Positions 63,723 to 64,000 of a stretch of 64,000 bases of DNA are shown one piece after another. This stretch comes from Sphagnum compactum (Eukaryota; Bryophyta; Sphagnopsida; Sphagnales). The stretch is from contig OZ234499.1 of the NCBI GenBank assembly GCA_965153455.1, forward strand, positions 11,776,271 to 11,840,270, in the 5' to 3' direction. A program made the position numbers and the translations under genes. Position 1 is the stretch's first letter. Each line of letters starts with the position of its first letter. Under the pieces are notes generated by a model. That model made no database searches. It was not told the DNA's origin and saw only the letters and a list, made by a program, of their open reading frames with translations.

Positions 63723-63791
63723 ACCCAGACTGGCCGCGATTTTTAACCTGCGAATGACCGCCACGTGGACTTGTTCTTGGTCAGTCTGGGT
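63723..63791. promoter_or_regulatory. G-box (CACGTG) between 13-bp inverted repeats upstream of VPS13
   Basis: ACCCAGACTGGCC at 63723-63735 and its near-complement GGTCAGTCTGGGT at 63779-63791 (12 of 13 pairs) flank CCACGTGGAC (63761-63770), a perfect G-box. Two further CCACGT cores follow at 63796 and 63842. G-boxes are bound by plant bZIP and bHLH factors; use of this site is an inference. Confidence 0.55.
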
Positions 63792-64000
63792 CCTGCCACG
63801 TAGTAAAGTCCTCGCACTTCTACGCGCCATACTCATTGCTGCCACGTCGCCAGCGTACTTTGAAAGTTTTCACACTACATGATATATGAAAATTGAGTAC
63901 CTTTTATTTCTTTTTTATTTCTTTTTTTTGAAAAGTCCCAATTTTATTTTATTTTATATGTAGATCATTTATTTACTTATTTATTTATTTACATTATTTA

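Larger units (their letters stand above)
62832..64000. promoter_or_regulatory. Upstream (leader and promoter) region of the VPS13 gene
   Basis: No gene is visible. About 62832-63260 is mixed-composition sequence likely to be transcribed leader; a possible acceptor (CACAACAG) lies 13 bp before the ATG, so a leader intron is possible, but I could not find a decisive donor. Above 63.26 kb come a GC-rich 22-bp repeat, three CCACGT cores (63761-63848) and then AT-rich sequence. No TATA box can be assigned with confidence. Confidence 0.45.

Overview
The window is nuclear DNA from a land plant. It holds two intron-rich protein genes, both on the minus strand, set in long AT-rich stretches with no gene I can support. 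The plant assignment rests on the gene families, on spliceosomal GT-AG introns of about 100-300 bp, and on repeated TTTAGGG (plant-type telomere) motifs inside introns. Short introns beside AT-rich, TG/CA-rich, repeat-laden spacers would suit a moss or other seed-free plant, but I cannot name the species. There are no bacterial, organellar, CRISPR, rRNA or convincing tRNA features.

Layout. 1-13.9 kb: AT-rich spacer with no supportable gene, only small repeats (a MITE-like element at 5756-6088, a perfect hairpin at 2455-2501, an 84-bp tandem duplication at 9067-9234) and one possibly decayed reading frame near 3.3-3.8 kb. 13.9-20.6 kb: the complete gene for coatomer subunit alpha (alpha-COP), with nine coding exons that join in frame to 1,214 residues and a probable intron in the 5' untranslated region. 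20.7-33.4 kb: AT-rich spacer with tandem duplications (20.69-21.14 and 21.66-21.96 kb), a 35-bp palindromic repeat array (27.65-27.8 kb), about 1.7 kb of degenerate GGTTAAAnTAACCATG-type satellite (28.7-30.45 kb) and an eight-copy ~47-bp minisatellite (32.49-32.88 kb). 33.7-62.8 kb: one very large gene for a VPS13-type bridge-like lipid transfer protein, which I resolve into 66 coding exons totalling about 4,699 residues. 62.8-64.0 kb: its upstream region, with a 22-bp dyad repeated three times and a G-box lying between inverted repeats.

Both genes act in membrane traffic. Alpha-COP is a core subunit of the COPI coat, which moves cargo from Golgi to ER. VPS13 proteins are rod-shaped lipid conduits at membrane contact sites. 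They lie about 14.5 kb apart (coding end to coding start) on the same strand, and nothing in the sequence shows co-regulation.

I see no strong sign of a new biological system. The most unusual features are in the VPS13 gene: TTTAGGG telomere-like clusters in nine of its introns (one directly abutting a 3' splice site), two GC-AG introns required to keep the frame, a 27-bp poly-glutamine microexon, and six copies of a WxPxxPPGY-type motif split between the centre and the C-terminus. Exon edges were placed by hand from splice motifs, codon phase and family resemblance. The phases all close, but no transcript evidence was available.
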